Positions 9,955 to 19,542 of a DNA stretch of 64,000 nucleotides are shown here, one piece after another. How positions within the stretch are numbered: position 1 is the first letter of the stretch; each line of letters opens with the position of its first letter. The translations under genes and the position numbers were made by a program. Below the pieces are notes generated by a model, which did not search any database, had not been told where the DNA came from, and worked only from the letters and a program-made list of their open reading frames with translations. Source of the DNA: Gammaproteobacteria bacterium (lineage in GTDB: Bacteria; Pseudomonadota; Gammaproteobacteria; Steroidobacterales; GCA-2729495); NCBI GenBank assembly GCA_030066665.1, contig JASJBD010000056.1, forward strand, positions 1-64,000. Reading direction: 5' to 3'.

Positions 9955-11086
9955 GCCAAAGCTACTCTGCCGCCTCGCGACGGGCCTGCTGACCCTGGTC
10001 GCGGGCGTGTCGCTGGCGGGTGTGTTGCCCGAGGACCGGCTCGATGCGCTGTACCACTACTACAATGGTGGTGGTGTCGAGATCGACGGCCCGTCGATTC
10101 TCGCCCGCAAATCCATCGGCCAGCACGTGTCTGTGTCCGGCAATTACTACGTGGACACCGTCAGCAGCGCGTCCATTGACGTCCTCACCACCGCGAGCCC
10201 GTACGAAGAAGAGCGTACCGAGCACAGTTTCGGCGTGGATTTCCTGCGCGGCGACACGATCATGAGCCTGGCTGTGGGCGAGAGTGACGAAGATGATTAC
10301 CAGGCCGAGACCATCAACGTGGGTATCGCGCAGGAAATTTTCGGCGGCCTGACGACCGTGACAATGGGTTACGGCGTCGGCGACGATACCGTGCGCCGGA
10401 ACGGTGACCCGGATTTCGAGGATTACGTGGAGCGGCAAGCCTACCGGCTCGGCATTTCACAGATTCTCACGCGCAGCCTGATCGTCTCGCTCAACTACGA
10501 AGTCATCAGTGACGAGGGGTTCCTGAATAACCCGTATCGGTCGGTCCGCTATCGTGACCCGAACAGCGGCACGGGCTATAGCTTCCAGCCCGAGGTTTAC
10601 CCGCGCACGCGGACCAGTAACGCCGTCGCCATCCGCGGCCGCTATTTCCTGCCCTATCGGGCCGCGGTCCACCTGGGCTATCGCTATTTCACGGATGACT
10701 GGGATATCGCTGCGCACACCGGGGAAGTGGGTTATACGCATCCCTTGGGCGCCTTCAACCTCGATCTGCAGTATCGGTATTACACGCAAACCAAGGCCGA
10801 TTTCTACAGCGATCTGTATCCGTATCAAGATGCGCAAAACTTCCTGGCCCGCGACAAGGAGCTGAGTACCTTCCAGAGTCATACAATCCGCTTCGGCGTC
10901 AGCTACGACTTCCTGGAGAACGGCTGGACCTTCCTGGAGCGCGGCGCAATCAGCGCGTTCTATGATCACATCATGTTCAACTATGACGACTTCCGCGATC
11001 TGACCAGCGACGAGCTGGTCGGTCAGGAGCCGCTGTATTCCTTCGACGCCGACGTCATCCAGCTGTTCATCTCGTTCTGGTTCTGA
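9941..11086 (+). CDS. DUF3570-like outer-membrane barrel protein
   Basis: Longest ORF 9899-11086; likely GTG start near 9941. Follows the DUF4266-like gene; aromatic beta-rich sequence ending DVIQLFISFWF. Confidence 0.75.
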   Translation: MAVTEPKLLCRLATGLLTLVAGVSLAGVLPEDRLDALYHYYNGGGVEIDGPSILARKSIGQHVSVSGNYYVDTVSSASIDVLTTASPYEEERTEHSFGVDFLRGDTIMSLAVGESDEDDYQAETINVGIAQEIFGGLTTVTMGYGVGDDTVRRNGDPDFEDYVERQAYRLGISQILTRSLIVSLNYEVISDEGFLNNPYRSVRYRDPNSGTGYSFQPEVYPRTRTSNAVAIRGRYFLPYRAAVHLGYRYFTDDWDIAAHTGEVGYTHPLGAFNLDLQYRYYTQTKADFYSDLYPYQDAQNFLARDKELSTFQSHTIRFGVSYDFLENGWTFLERGAISAFYDHIMFNYDDFRDLTSDELVGQEPLYSFDADVIQLFISFWF

Positions 11087-11096
11087 CCGTTCTGCG

Positions 11097-11175
11097 CACG
11101 GGCCGTGGTGGCGAGAACTCGCCGCGGCGACTTTCAAATCAGGAGCAAGGCGAATTGTCGCCGGCGCGGCCCGTG
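11097..11175. repeat. Structured intergenic repeat, copy A
   Basis: CACGGGCCG...CGGCCCGTG terminal inverted repeat enclosing GGCGAGAACTCGCC and GGCGAATTGTCGCC hairpins; near-identical to 22967-23044. Confidence 0.85.
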
Positions 11176-11241
11176 TCCCGAAATGATCAGAACCGGCGTG
11201 GTGATATACTGCGCGCGCTTCAGGCCCACGGAATCCGGGAC

Positions 11242-11580
11242 ATGGCAATCAACACGAAAGGCATGAACGAAAGCCAGTTCTGGCTGCTGACCGCGCTGAG
11301 CGCGTTGGCGCTGATCCTGGTGCTGATCTGCACCGGGCTATTCTTCGACAATCGTTCAACTCAGGCGGAAGTGAACGCCCGCCAGCAGTACATAAACCAG
11401 ACAGTTCAGTTGGGGCAGCTCAACACGCAGGTTGCCCAGTTTCTTGCGAACCTGGCCGTGCAGACCAACGATCAACGGATTCGCGAGTTACTGGCTGCCA
11501 ACGGTATTACGATCACTGAACGACCGGCCGAAACGCCCGTGGAAACGCCCGGGCCGGCGCCGCTTGGACCGCAGGAGTGA
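11242..11580 (+). CDS. Small single-TM coiled-coil protein
   Basis: Internal start MAINTKGMNESQFWLLTALSALALILVLICTGLFF; helical C-terminal tail. Confidence 0.6.
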   Translation: MAINTKGMNESQFWLLTALSALALILVLICTGLFFDNRSTQAEVNARQQYINQTVQLGQLNTQVAQFLANLAVQTNDQRIRELLAANGITITERPAETPVETPGPAPLGPQE

Positions 11581-11583
11581 GGC

Positions 11584-11898
11584 ATGGCCTGGATTGAGCT
11601 GAAAAACAGGGACGGTTCGTTCTCGCCTTTTCTACCGTTGTTGCTGCTGGCCTGGACCCTCGTCACGCTGGCCGGCCTGCAGACCTACGGGCTTCTGAGC
11701 GAACGAGACCAATTGGCGACCGCGCTGGTGAACCAGGCGACCCCTATGGAAGAGGCGCAGAAGATTCGCGCACAGCTGCAATCGCTCGCGACCGGCGCCG
11801 CTGACCTCGCCGTGCAAGGCAACGAAAACGCACAACGCCTGATCGACGAACTGGCCAGGCAAGGTGTCACAGTCAATCCATCCAGCACCGCGCCGTAG
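11584..11898 (+). CDS. Small single-TM coiled-coil protein, paralogous to the upstream gene
   Basis: N-terminal TM segment; ATGAADLAVQGNENAQRLIDELARQGVTVNP resembles ANLAVQTNDQRIRELLAANGITITERP of the preceding ORF. Confidence 0.6.
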   Translation: MAWIELKNRDGSFSPFLPLLLLAWTLVTLAGLQTYGLLSERDQLATALVNQATPMEEAQKIRAQLQSLATGAADLAVQGNENAQRLIDELARQGVTVNPSSTAP

Positions 11899-11899
11899 C

Positions 11900-12862
11900 A
11901 TGCCCGTCGCGCTGTTCCTGACGGTGATGCTGTGCACCGCGCCCGCGCTCGCCGCGTGGCACAGCGACACGCAAAGCAAGATGGGGACTCGCATCGAGGT
12001 GCGTTTCTGGCACGAGGATGCTGCCGAGGCCGCCACTCTGCTAAGCGCTGCGATGGCGGAAGTCGATCGCATCGAAGCGGCGATGAGCACCTACCGCGAG
12101 AGCTCGGAAATCTCCCACGTCAATCGCAACGCCCACGCCGGCGCGATCGTGATTTCCGAAGAGTTGTTTATCTTGCTGGAACGCTCACTCGAACTGTCCA
12201 GCCGCACGGGCGGTGCCTTCGATATCACGTATGACAGCGTCGGGCAGCTCTACGACTATCGCGAGCGCGAGCGTCCTGACCAGGCCGCGATCGACGCTCG
12301 GCTCGCGGCAATCGACTTTCGCATGGTCGAATTAACGCCGGCGTATCGCAGCATCAGATTTCTGGCCGATGGCGTGCGCATCAACCTGGGGGGTATCGCC
12401 AAGGGCCATACGGTGGAGGCGGTGATCAATTTGCTGCGCGATGCCGGCGTCGAGCACGCGCTGGCGACGGCGGGCGGCGACACCCGATTGCTGGGAGACC
12501 GCATGGGTAAGCCGTGGGTTGTCGGCATTCGTGACCCCGACGACGCGGACGGGCTCGTCACCCGGCTGGCGCTGGCCGACGAAGCGATTTCCACATCCGG
12601 TGACTACGAACGCTTTTTTGACGAAGATGGCGTGAGGTACCACCACATTCTCAACCCGGACACCGGGCGTTCCGCGGGCGCCTTGCGGAGCGTTACCGTA
12701 ATCGGCCCGGACGCAATCATGACTGACGGCCTGTCGACCAGCGTATTCGTGCTGGGTCCTGAACGCGGCATGGCGTTGATCGAAAGCCTGCCCGGCTATG
12801 AGGCCATCCTGGTCCAACCGGACCACTCGGTGCGGTTCTCACAGGGCCTTATTTCTCAATAA
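11900..12862 (+). CDS. apbE: FAD:protein FMN transferase (ApbE family)
   Basis: MSTYRESSEISHVNR, GGIAKGHTVE, ATAGGDTRLLG, YHHILNPDTGRSA, MTDGLSTSVFVLG are ApbE family signatures; signal peptide at the N-terminus. Confidence 0.9.
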   Translation: MPVALFLTVMLCTAPALAAWHSDTQSKMGTRIEVRFWHEDAAEAATLLSAAMAEVDRIEAAMSTYRESSEISHVNRNAHAGAIVISEELFILLERSLELSSRTGGAFDITYDSVGQLYDYRERERPDQAAIDARLAAIDFRMVELTPAYRSIRFLADGVRINLGGIAKGHTVEAVINLLRDAGVEHALATAGGDTRLLGDRMGKPWVVGIRDPDDADGLVTRLALADEAISTSGDYERFFDEDGVRYHHILNPDTGRSAGALRSVTVIGPDAIMTDGLSTSVFVLGPERGMALIESLPGYEAILVQPDHSVRFSQGLISQ

Positions 12863-12960
12863 TTTTTCCCTTAACGTAAGTAGCCGGTGATCCGTGACCC
12901 GGGTCACAGGAATCCCCCCGATGCCCTGAGAACATAGCCCCACTGGTGGGTCCGTGTGCC

Positions 12961-13080
12961 GGATCTGCCCGTCAGACAAGGGCAAACCCGCCGAAAGTCG
13001 GGGACGCAAAGCCACCGGTCCGGGCACCCCTGCCAGGGTGTCGGACAGCGGGGCTACCGGAGCGCGCGCGGGTGCAGCTC
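12961..13080 (+). ncRNA. Cyclic di-GMP-I (GEMM-I) riboswitch
   Basis: Conserved core AAGGGCAAACCCGCCGAAAGTCGGGGACGCAAAGCC with GAAA tetraloop stem, P3 hairpin gtccgggcaccc/gggtgtcggac, then AGCGGGGCTACCGG; upstream of the redoxin gene. Outer P1 boundaries approximate. Confidence 0.88.
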
Positions 13081-13129
13081 CCGCGGTGCGAGCGTTCCTG
13101 ACTGGTTGCGGTAGTAAGGGGCAATCGCA

Positions 13130-13687
13130 ATGCGCAGCATCGGGGCACAATTCGCAGGCGGCCGGCATGGATGGCTGGTCGCTGTCGTCCTGTTCGCGAT
13201 CGTTGCGAGCGTCCAGGCCGGCTCCAAACTCGTCGGAGAGTCGGCGCCCGATTTCGCGTTGAAAAGCACGGCAGGCAAGAACCTGCGACTCAGTGAATAT
13301 CGCGGTGAGCTCGTGCTGCTCACGTTCTGGTCGGCCGGCTGTGGTCGCTGCATCGAGCAATTGCCCCAACTCAACCGCTTGCAGGATCACTATGCGGATC
13401 TGCCGGTCAGGATTCTTAGCGTGAACCTGGATCGCAAGTTGAAACGGGTCCACGAAGCCGAGACAGATCTCGGGCTCGGGTTCCCGGTGCTCCTGGACCA
13501 ACGCAAGAAAGTCACACGTCGCTACGACCCGAATCGTTTACCACTGACAGTGATTCTCGACCCGGCAGGAGTCGTCCGCTACCGGCACGAGGGCTTCAAG
13601 CCGGGACACATGGATTTGTATTTCCAGCAACTGGATGGATTGCTGGCCGAACAGGCCGGCGTGTTGATGAAGGCAGGCACCCAATGA
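13130..13687 (+). CDS. Redoxin/TlpA-like thiol-disulfide oxidoreductase
   Basis: GESAPDFALKSTAGKNLRLSEYRGELVLLTFWSAGCGRCIEQLPQL. Confidence 0.85.
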   Translation: MRSIGAQFAGGRHGWLVAVVLFAIVASVQAGSKLVGESAPDFALKSTAGKNLRLSEYRGELVLLTFWSAGCGRCIEQLPQLNRLQDHYADLPVRILSVNLDRKLKRVHEAETDLGLGFPVLLDQRKKVTRRYDPNRLPLTVILDPAGVVRYRHEGFKPGHMDLYFQQLDGLLAEQAGVLMKAGTQ

Positions 13688-14223
13688 ACAGAAGTTCCCA
13701 CCGATCCTTTCGTGTGATCGACCTCGTGCTGCTGGCGACGCTGTTTGTCGCCGCACCGGCGTGGTCGGAATCCACGGCAGCCAGCATGGACGACGAAATT
13801 CAGGACCTCAAAGCCGAGATTCTCGATTTGAATCGGGAACTGTTTCTGCTCGAGGAGGAACTCCTGTTCCCGGCCAACACGCAGATCGCAATCTTCGTAT
13901 CCATGGATGTTGGCGAGTTTTTTGCACTGGACTCCGTGCAGGTCAAGCTGGACGGTAAAGAAGTTGGTAATTACCTGTACACGGAGCGCGAGGTGGCAGC
14001 ATTACATCGTGGTGGTGTGCACCAGCTCTTCCTGGGCAATGTCAAAACCGGTGATCACGAGCTGGTTGCGATTTTCACTGGACTTGGACCGCACGGTCGC
14101 GAGTATCGTCGCGGCGCCACGTTGAATTTTGACAAACAGATCGGCGCGAAATTCGTCGAATTACGCATTACCGATCGCGAGATCAAGCAGCAGCCTGAAT
14201 TTTTCGTCCGGGAGTGGGAGTAG
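13684..14223 (+). CDS. Secreted hypothetical protein
   Basis: Signal peptide, coiled-coil start, beta-rich C-terminus; coupled to both neighbours. Confidence 0.65.
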   Translation: MNRSSHRSFRVIDLVLLATLFVAAPAWSESTAASMDDEIQDLKAEILDLNRELFLLEEELLFPANTQIAIFVSMDVGEFFALDSVQVKLDGKEVGNYLYTEREVAALHRGGVHQLFLGNVKTGDHELVAIFTGLGPHGREYRRGATLNFDKQIGAKFVELRITDREIKQQPEFFVREWE

Positions 14224-14226
14224 GGG

Positions 14227-16119
14227 ATGCGCTCGGGCGCGGGTGACCGCAGCAAGCTGGCCGCGGCCTCCACGTTTCTCGTGGGGGTCGCGGTCATGCT
14301 GTTGTGTGCGCCTGCTGCAACGGCGCGCGATAAGCCGGGTATTGAAGTGCGCGATATGCACTACGGGGAAGTGCTGTTCCACTTCTACCAGCAGGACGAT
14401 TTCACCGCGCTGAATCACCTGCTCGCGGCAAGGTATGCCGGGCGCATCAGTCATCATGACGAAGAATCGGAGCTCCTGCTGGGCGGTCTGTTTCTCGCCT
14501 ACGGACAGCATCGGCAGGCAGGTGAGATCTTCGATCGTCTGCTGAGTGAATCCGCCGACAAAAAGGTCCGTGACCGCGCCTGGTTCTACCTCGGCAAGGT
14601 TCGGTTCCAGCGGGGACTATTCGCCGATGCGGAAGCCGCGCTGCGCCAGGTCGGCAAAAAACTGCCCAAACGTCTCGCGGCTGAGCACAAGCTGCTGCTC
14701 GCGCAGAGTCTGATGAATCAGGACCGCTTCGACGAAGCGGCCACAGTACTCGAACAATGGAAGGGCCCCGGCGACTGGACCGCCTACGCACGGTTGAATC
14801 TCGGCGTGGCGTTTGTGCGCGCGGGCAGGCTTGCGGATGGCGCCGCCGCGCTGGACCGGGTTGGTCGCATCAGCACGCGCAGCGATGAATTGCGCAGCCT
14901 GCGTGACAAAGCCAATCTCGCGCTGGGATACGCGTTCCTGCAATCCGAACAACCGGAAGCCGCGCGCGATGTGCTGTCGCGCGTCCGTATCAATGGACCG
15001 TTTTCCAACAAAGCGCTGCTGGGCGTTGGCTGGGCAGATGCGCTGCAGGCAGACTATCGCAACGCACTGGTCCCATGGCTCGAGCTCCGCGACCGTGACT
15101 TGCTGGACAGCGCCGTGCAGGAATCCCTGCTGGCGGTGCCGTACGCGTTTGGCCGCTTGCAGGCACATGGCTCGGCCGTTGAGCATTACCTGACCGCAAT
15201 TGGTGCGTTCGATACCGAGATTGCGCGCATCGATCAGGCGATCGAGCGGGCGCGAACCGGCGAGCTGGTTCCTGCCCTGTTGCAAACCGACGATCCGGAT
15301 ATCGGCCGCTGGTATTGGCAGTTGCAGGATGTGCCCGACAACGCGGACGCGCGCTACCTCTATCACCTGGTCGCAAACCACGATTTCCAGGACGGCTTGC
15401 GGAACTTCCGTGACTTGCTTGCACTGGGCGGCTACCTGCGCGACTGGTCGACCAAGCTGGACACCTTCGAGGACATCCTGGACACCCGGACGCAGGCTTA
15501 TGAGCAACGTGTGCCGGTCGTCGAAGCCAGTTTCAGTGCGGAAAACCTGCAGGAACTGCATGCACGCCGCGATGCCCTGGCGGCGCGCCTGGACGAGATT
15601 GCCCGTGAACGTGATGTCGCCGGTCTGGCAACGACCGCGGAACGACAGCAATGGGAACTTCTGAGCAGCCTGGAAGACTCGCCGGCGTGGTCGCATGCCG
15701 GGGCCGCCGATGCCCGCGACAAACACCGACTGCTAAAGGGTCTGCTGGCGTGGAACCTCGACCGCGACTACAAACTGCGACTGTGGCAGCAGCGCAGCGC
15801 GTTGGGCGATCTCGATCAGGTCATTGCCCGGGCCGACGCGGCCGCGGCAAAAATGAACGCGGTCAAAGGCGATATACCGGCAGAAATCGATGGCTACCGC
15901 GCCCGACTGGCGGAGCTGCGCCCGCGCCTGGATCGCATGCAATCCGGCGTCACTGTGGCGCTCGGTGGTCAGCGGGAGCACCTGCAGATGCTGGCCGTCA
16001 CTGAACTCGAGGCCCAGCGCGAGCGGTTGGCGACGTATCGCGTGCAGGCGCGTTTCGCACTGGCCACCATTTATGACCGTGCGAACGCCACAGCCGCGAA
16101 CCAGGAGCCGCAGCCATGA
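14227..16119 (+). CDS. TPR-repeat secreted protein
   Basis: 630 aa, repeated TPR-like helices (AGEIFDRLLSESADKKVRDRAWFYLGKVRFQRGLFADAEAALRQV). Confidence 0.8.
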   Translation: MRSGAGDRSKLAAASTFLVGVAVMLLCAPAATARDKPGIEVRDMHYGEVLFHFYQQDDFTALNHLLAARYAGRISHHDEESELLLGGLFLAYGQHRQAGEIFDRLLSESADKKVRDRAWFYLGKVRFQRGLFADAEAALRQVGKKLPKRLAAEHKLLLAQSLMNQDRFDEAATVLEQWKGPGDWTAYARLNLGVAFVRAGRLADGAAALDRVGRISTRSDELRSLRDKANLALGYAFLQSEQPEAARDVLSRVRINGPFSNKALLGVGWADALQADYRNALVPWLELRDRDLLDSAVQESLLAVPYAFGRLQAHGSAVEHYLTAIGAFDTEIARIDQAIERARTGELVPALLQTDDPDIGRWYWQLQDVPDNADARYLYHLVANHDFQDGLRNFRDLLALGGYLRDWSTKLDTFEDILDTRTQAYEQRVPVVEASFSAENLQELHARRDALAARLDEIARERDVAGLATTAERQQWELLSSLEDSPAWSHAGAADARDKHRLLKGLLAWNLDRDYKLRLWQQRSALGDLDQVIARADAAAAKMNAVKGDIPAEIDGYRARLAELRPRLDRMQSGVTVALGGQREHLQMLAVTELEAQRERLATYRVQARFALATIYDRANATAANQEPQP

Positions 16120-18917
16120 AACTTGTCATGCTCGTGACAAGTATCAGTCTGTGCGGCGGACTGTGGCCGTTTGGTGGCGGTGAAAAGGAATACGACGAAA
16201 AAGACACCATCGCCGATCTGAAGCCCCGGCCCATGGAAATGAAACGTCAGCCCGATGTGGCCGACGGCGCCGCCCTGGCGCGGCAGCAGTACGAGGCTTT
16301 TCTCGGCGTTTCGGATGGCTATCCCGGCATGCAGCTCGAAGCCATGCGGCGTCTCGCTGACCTGAATCTGGCTGCCGGTGAAGAGGCCGGCATGGAAGGG
16401 CTCGATGACGCGCAGTTCTATGCCGATGCCATCAAGCTCTACGAACAGTTGCTGATCGCCAACCCGGACGCGGCCGAACGCGACCTGATCCTGTATCAGC
16501 TCGCGCGGGCCCACGAGATCACCGGCGAGATCGATGCGGCGCTGGGCATTCTGGACGACCTGGTGACCAACTATCCAGCCAGCAAGTTTTACGACGAAGC
16601 GCAGTTTCGTCGCGGCGAAATCCTGTTCGTGAACAAACGTTACCGCGAGGCCGAGGCCGCTTATGCCGCGGTCATTACATTCGGGAGTGTTTCCAGCTTC
16701 TACGAGCAGTCCCTGTACAAGCACGGCTGGTCGCTGTTCAAGCAGGGCCTGCATGACGAAAGTCTCGACTCCTTCCTGGCACTGCTCGACGCGCGGCTCG
16801 ATGTCGAGGCCGGACCGGCGGCCGCGTTGGAAGCCATGTCGCGCCCGGACCGCGAGTTGGTCGACGATACCTTCCGGGTGCTGGCGATCAGCTTCTGGTA
16901 TATGGATGGCGCCGACAGCCTGGACGAGTTGCTGGCACGGCGCGCCGATCTGGCTTACCCGGACTTGTTGTACGCCGGACTCGGTGACCTGTACCTGGAC
17001 AAGGAACGCTTCCAGGACGCAGCGGAAACCTACGCGGCGTTCGTGGTCATGCGGCCGACGCACGAAGCGGCACCGGGATTGCAGAAGCGAGTCATCGAGG
17101 CGTACACACTGGGCCGCTTCCCGAGCCTGGTGCTGGAAGCGAAAGAAGACTACGTGCGCTTTTACGGATTGGACGCAGGCTTCTGGGCCGGCCGCCAACC
17201 GGCTAATTACCCGGAGGTCGTCGCGAACCTGAAAGAGAGTCTCAGCGACCTGGCGGGTTATGACCATTCGCGCGCGCAGGCGGACGATGACGTCGAAGCT
17301 TATGAGCGAGCTGCGGACTGGTACCGTCGCTACCTCGCTTACTTCCCCGAGGACCCGGACTCGGCGCAGCGCAGTTTCCTGCTGGCAGAAATCCTGAACG
17401 AACTCGGCCGCTACGGCGAGGCGACCGACCAGTACCTGGACGCGGCCTATGCGTATGGCCCGCATCCGCAGGCCGCCGAAGCTGCTTACGCCGCGATCCT
17501 GGTCGCGCGCCAGCACGAAGCGCAACTTGGACCGGAATTGCTGCCGGCCTGGCGCGCCCGCACGCTGGAAGAATCGCTGCGTTTCGCCGACAGTTTTCCG
17601 CAGCACGAGCAGGCTGGACCGGTCCGGACCAAGGTTGCGGAGGAGTTGTTCGAAGGCGGACAGCTCGCGCGCGCCGTCGAAATTGCCGGTCTGGTCGTGA
17701 CCATGCAGCCACCGGTCGCGATGGAGCTCGAGCGGACGGCCTGGACGGTCATGGCTCACGCGCAATTTGACCTGGCGAACTATGCCGAGTCAGAACAGGC
17801 GTATCTGCGGTTGCGCATGCTGCCGCTGGAGGGTGAAGCGATCGCGGCAGAGATCGACGCCCGTATTGCCGCGTCGGTTTACCGCCAGGGTGAGCAGGCG
17901 CGTGATGCGGGTGATATCGACACCGCGGTGGCCCAGTTCTTGCGCGTTGGCGCGGCCGCGCCGGGCACGGAGACCGTGCCGGTTGCAGTCTACGATGCCG
18001 CTGCCCTGCTGATCAGCGCGGGTCGATACCAGGAGGCCGTTCCGGTACTCGAGGAGTATCGCAACACCTTTCCGGGCCACGAATTCAATGACGACGTCAC
18101 CCAGAAGCTGGCTGTCGCGCGACGCGAATCCGGTCAGACGGTCGCGGCCGCGATGGAATACGAGCGTGTGGCCAGTCTTGCCAGCGTCGACAACGAGATG
18201 CATCGCGAAGCCCTGTGGGAAGCGGTGGAACTCTACGAAGCAGCGGACCGAATCGCGGATCAGCGGCGCGTATATACGGAGATCGTGCAGCGGTTCCCGG
18301 CACCGCTGTCGGAGTCCATCGAAGCGCGCCAGAAACTGGCGGACCTGGCGCGTGATGCCAACGATTACCAGGATCGACGCCGCTGGCTGGAAGATATCGT
18401 GAAGGCCGATGCGATGGCGAACGTGGAACGTTCGGAAAGAACGCGCACGCTCGCGGCCCGTGCCAGCCTCGAGCTTGCCGAACCGCTGCGAGATGCATTC
18501 ATCGTTGCGAGCCTGACCATTCCGCTGAAAGACAGTCTTAAGGTCAAGAAGAGTCGCATGGAGCTGGCACTGGCGGCCTACGGCAATGCGGCTGCGTATG
18601 GCATCGCCGAGGTCACGACTGCAGCGACCTACCAGATTGCGAACCTGTACTACCGGCTGAGCCAGGATCTGATGAATTCCGAGCGCCCGGCCGAACTGAA
18701 CGCGGAAGAACTCGAGCAGTACGACATCCTGCTGGAAGAGCAGGCCTTCCCGCTCGAGGAGCAGGCCATCGACATTTTCGCAAGCAATGCGAAGCGTGCC
18801 GCCGACGATGTCTATGACGAGTGGGTGCAGCGCAGTTTCGAACGCCTGGCCGAGCTGATGCCCGGCCGTTACGCGAAGTCAGAGAGGAGCGAAAACCTTG
18901 TTGCACTATTGGACTGA
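16116..18917 (+). CDS. Large TPR-repeat protein
   Basis: 933 aa with many TPR units; overlaps the preceding and following genes. Confidence 0.8.
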   Translation: MKLVMLVTSISLCGGLWPFGGGEKEYDEKDTIADLKPRPMEMKRQPDVADGAALARQQYEAFLGVSDGYPGMQLEAMRRLADLNLAAGEEAGMEGLDDAQFYADAIKLYEQLLIANPDAAERDLILYQLARAHEITGEIDAALGILDDLVTNYPASKFYDEAQFRRGEILFVNKRYREAEAAYAAVITFGSVSSFYEQSLYKHGWSLFKQGLHDESLDSFLALLDARLDVEAGPAAALEAMSRPDRELVDDTFRVLAISFWYMDGADSLDELLARRADLAYPDLLYAGLGDLYLDKERFQDAAETYAAFVVMRPTHEAAPGLQKRVIEAYTLGRFPSLVLEAKEDYVRFYGLDAGFWAGRQPANYPEVVANLKESLSDLAGYDHSRAQADDDVEAYERAADWYRRYLAYFPEDPDSAQRSFLLAEILNELGRYGEATDQYLDAAYAYGPHPQAAEAAYAAILVARQHEAQLGPELLPAWRARTLEESLRFADSFPQHEQAGPVRTKVAEELFEGGQLARAVEIAGLVVTMQPPVAMELERTAWTVMAHAQFDLANYAESEQAYLRLRMLPLEGEAIAAEIDARIAASVYRQGEQARDAGDIDTAVAQFLRVGAAAPGTETVPVAVYDAAALLISAGRYQEAVPVLEEYRNTFPGHEFNDDVTQKLAVARRESGQTVAAAMEYERVASLASVDNEMHREALWEAVELYEAADRIADQRRVYTEIVQRFPAPLSESIEARQKLADLARDANDYQDRRRWLEDIVKADAMANVERSERTRTLAARASLELAEPLRDAFIVASLTIPLKDSLKVKKSRMELALAAYGNAAAYGIAEVTTAATYQIANLYYRLSQDLMNSERPAELNAEELEQYDILLEEQAFPLEEQAIDIFASNAKRAADDVYDEWVQRSFERLAELMPGRYAKSERSENLVALLD

Positions 18918-19542
18918 ACGCGCCTGGCCTTGCCTGGCTGCTGCACTGCTGGTCCTGACCGGGTGCGCATCCGCTCCGGAGCGCAGTGAGCAGGCGGTCG
19001 AGGTTGATGGCGATAAAGAACCGAGCTATCCGCAGGCGGCGCTGGAAAAATACGCGTACGCGCTGGGACTCATGGACGCTGGTCGGTTTGAAGAAGCCGT
19101 CGCGGCCATGCGCAAGCTCACCGAGAAATACCCGGAGTACGCCGGGCCGTACACGAATCTCGCGATTCTTGCGGCGGCGGGCGGCGATGATGACAGCGCC
19201 GCGGCATACCTCCAGCAGGCCCTCGACGTTTGCTCGAACTGTGCGCCGACGTTGAACCAGATCGGCATCATGCACCGCAAGGCCGGCCGCTTCGCTGCCG
19301 CCGAAGAAGCCTATCTCGCCGCGGTCGAAAACGATCCGTCCTATGCGCTGGCCTACTACAACCTCGGCGTGTTGTATGACCTGTACCGCCAGCAGCACGA
19401 GCTGGCGGTCGAACACTACGAGCATTATGTCGCCTTGTCCGGCGATGCCGAGCGCACCAAGCAGGTCGGCAAGTGGATTGCCGATTTGCGCCGGCGGTTG
19501 GGTGAGAGCCCGCGCACGGCCCAGGCAGGAGGCGAGCTGTGA
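18898..19542 (+). CDS. TPR-repeat lipoprotein
   Basis: Lipobox LVLTGCAS; TPR repeats (ALAYYNLGVLYDLYRQQHELAVEHYEHYV). Confidence 0.8.
   Translation: MLHYWTERAWPCLAAALLVLTGCASAPERSEQAVEVDGDKEPSYPQAALEKYAYALGLMDAGRFEEAVAAMRKLTEKYPEYAGPYTNLAILAAAGGDDDSAAAYLQQALDVCSNCAPTLNQIGIMHRKAGRFAAAEEAYLAAVENDPSYALAYYNLGVLYDLYRQQHELAVEHYEHYVALSGDAERTKQVGKWIADLRRRLGESPRTAQAGGEL

Noticed and set aside
14617-15726. 369-aa minus-strand ORF
   Set aside because: Antisense to TPR gene 14227-16119, no recognisable motifs.
16071-17765. 564-aa minus-strand ORF
   Set aside because: Lies opposite the well-supported TPR gene 16116-18917; composition is typical of a high-GC antisense shadow ORF with no domain motif.
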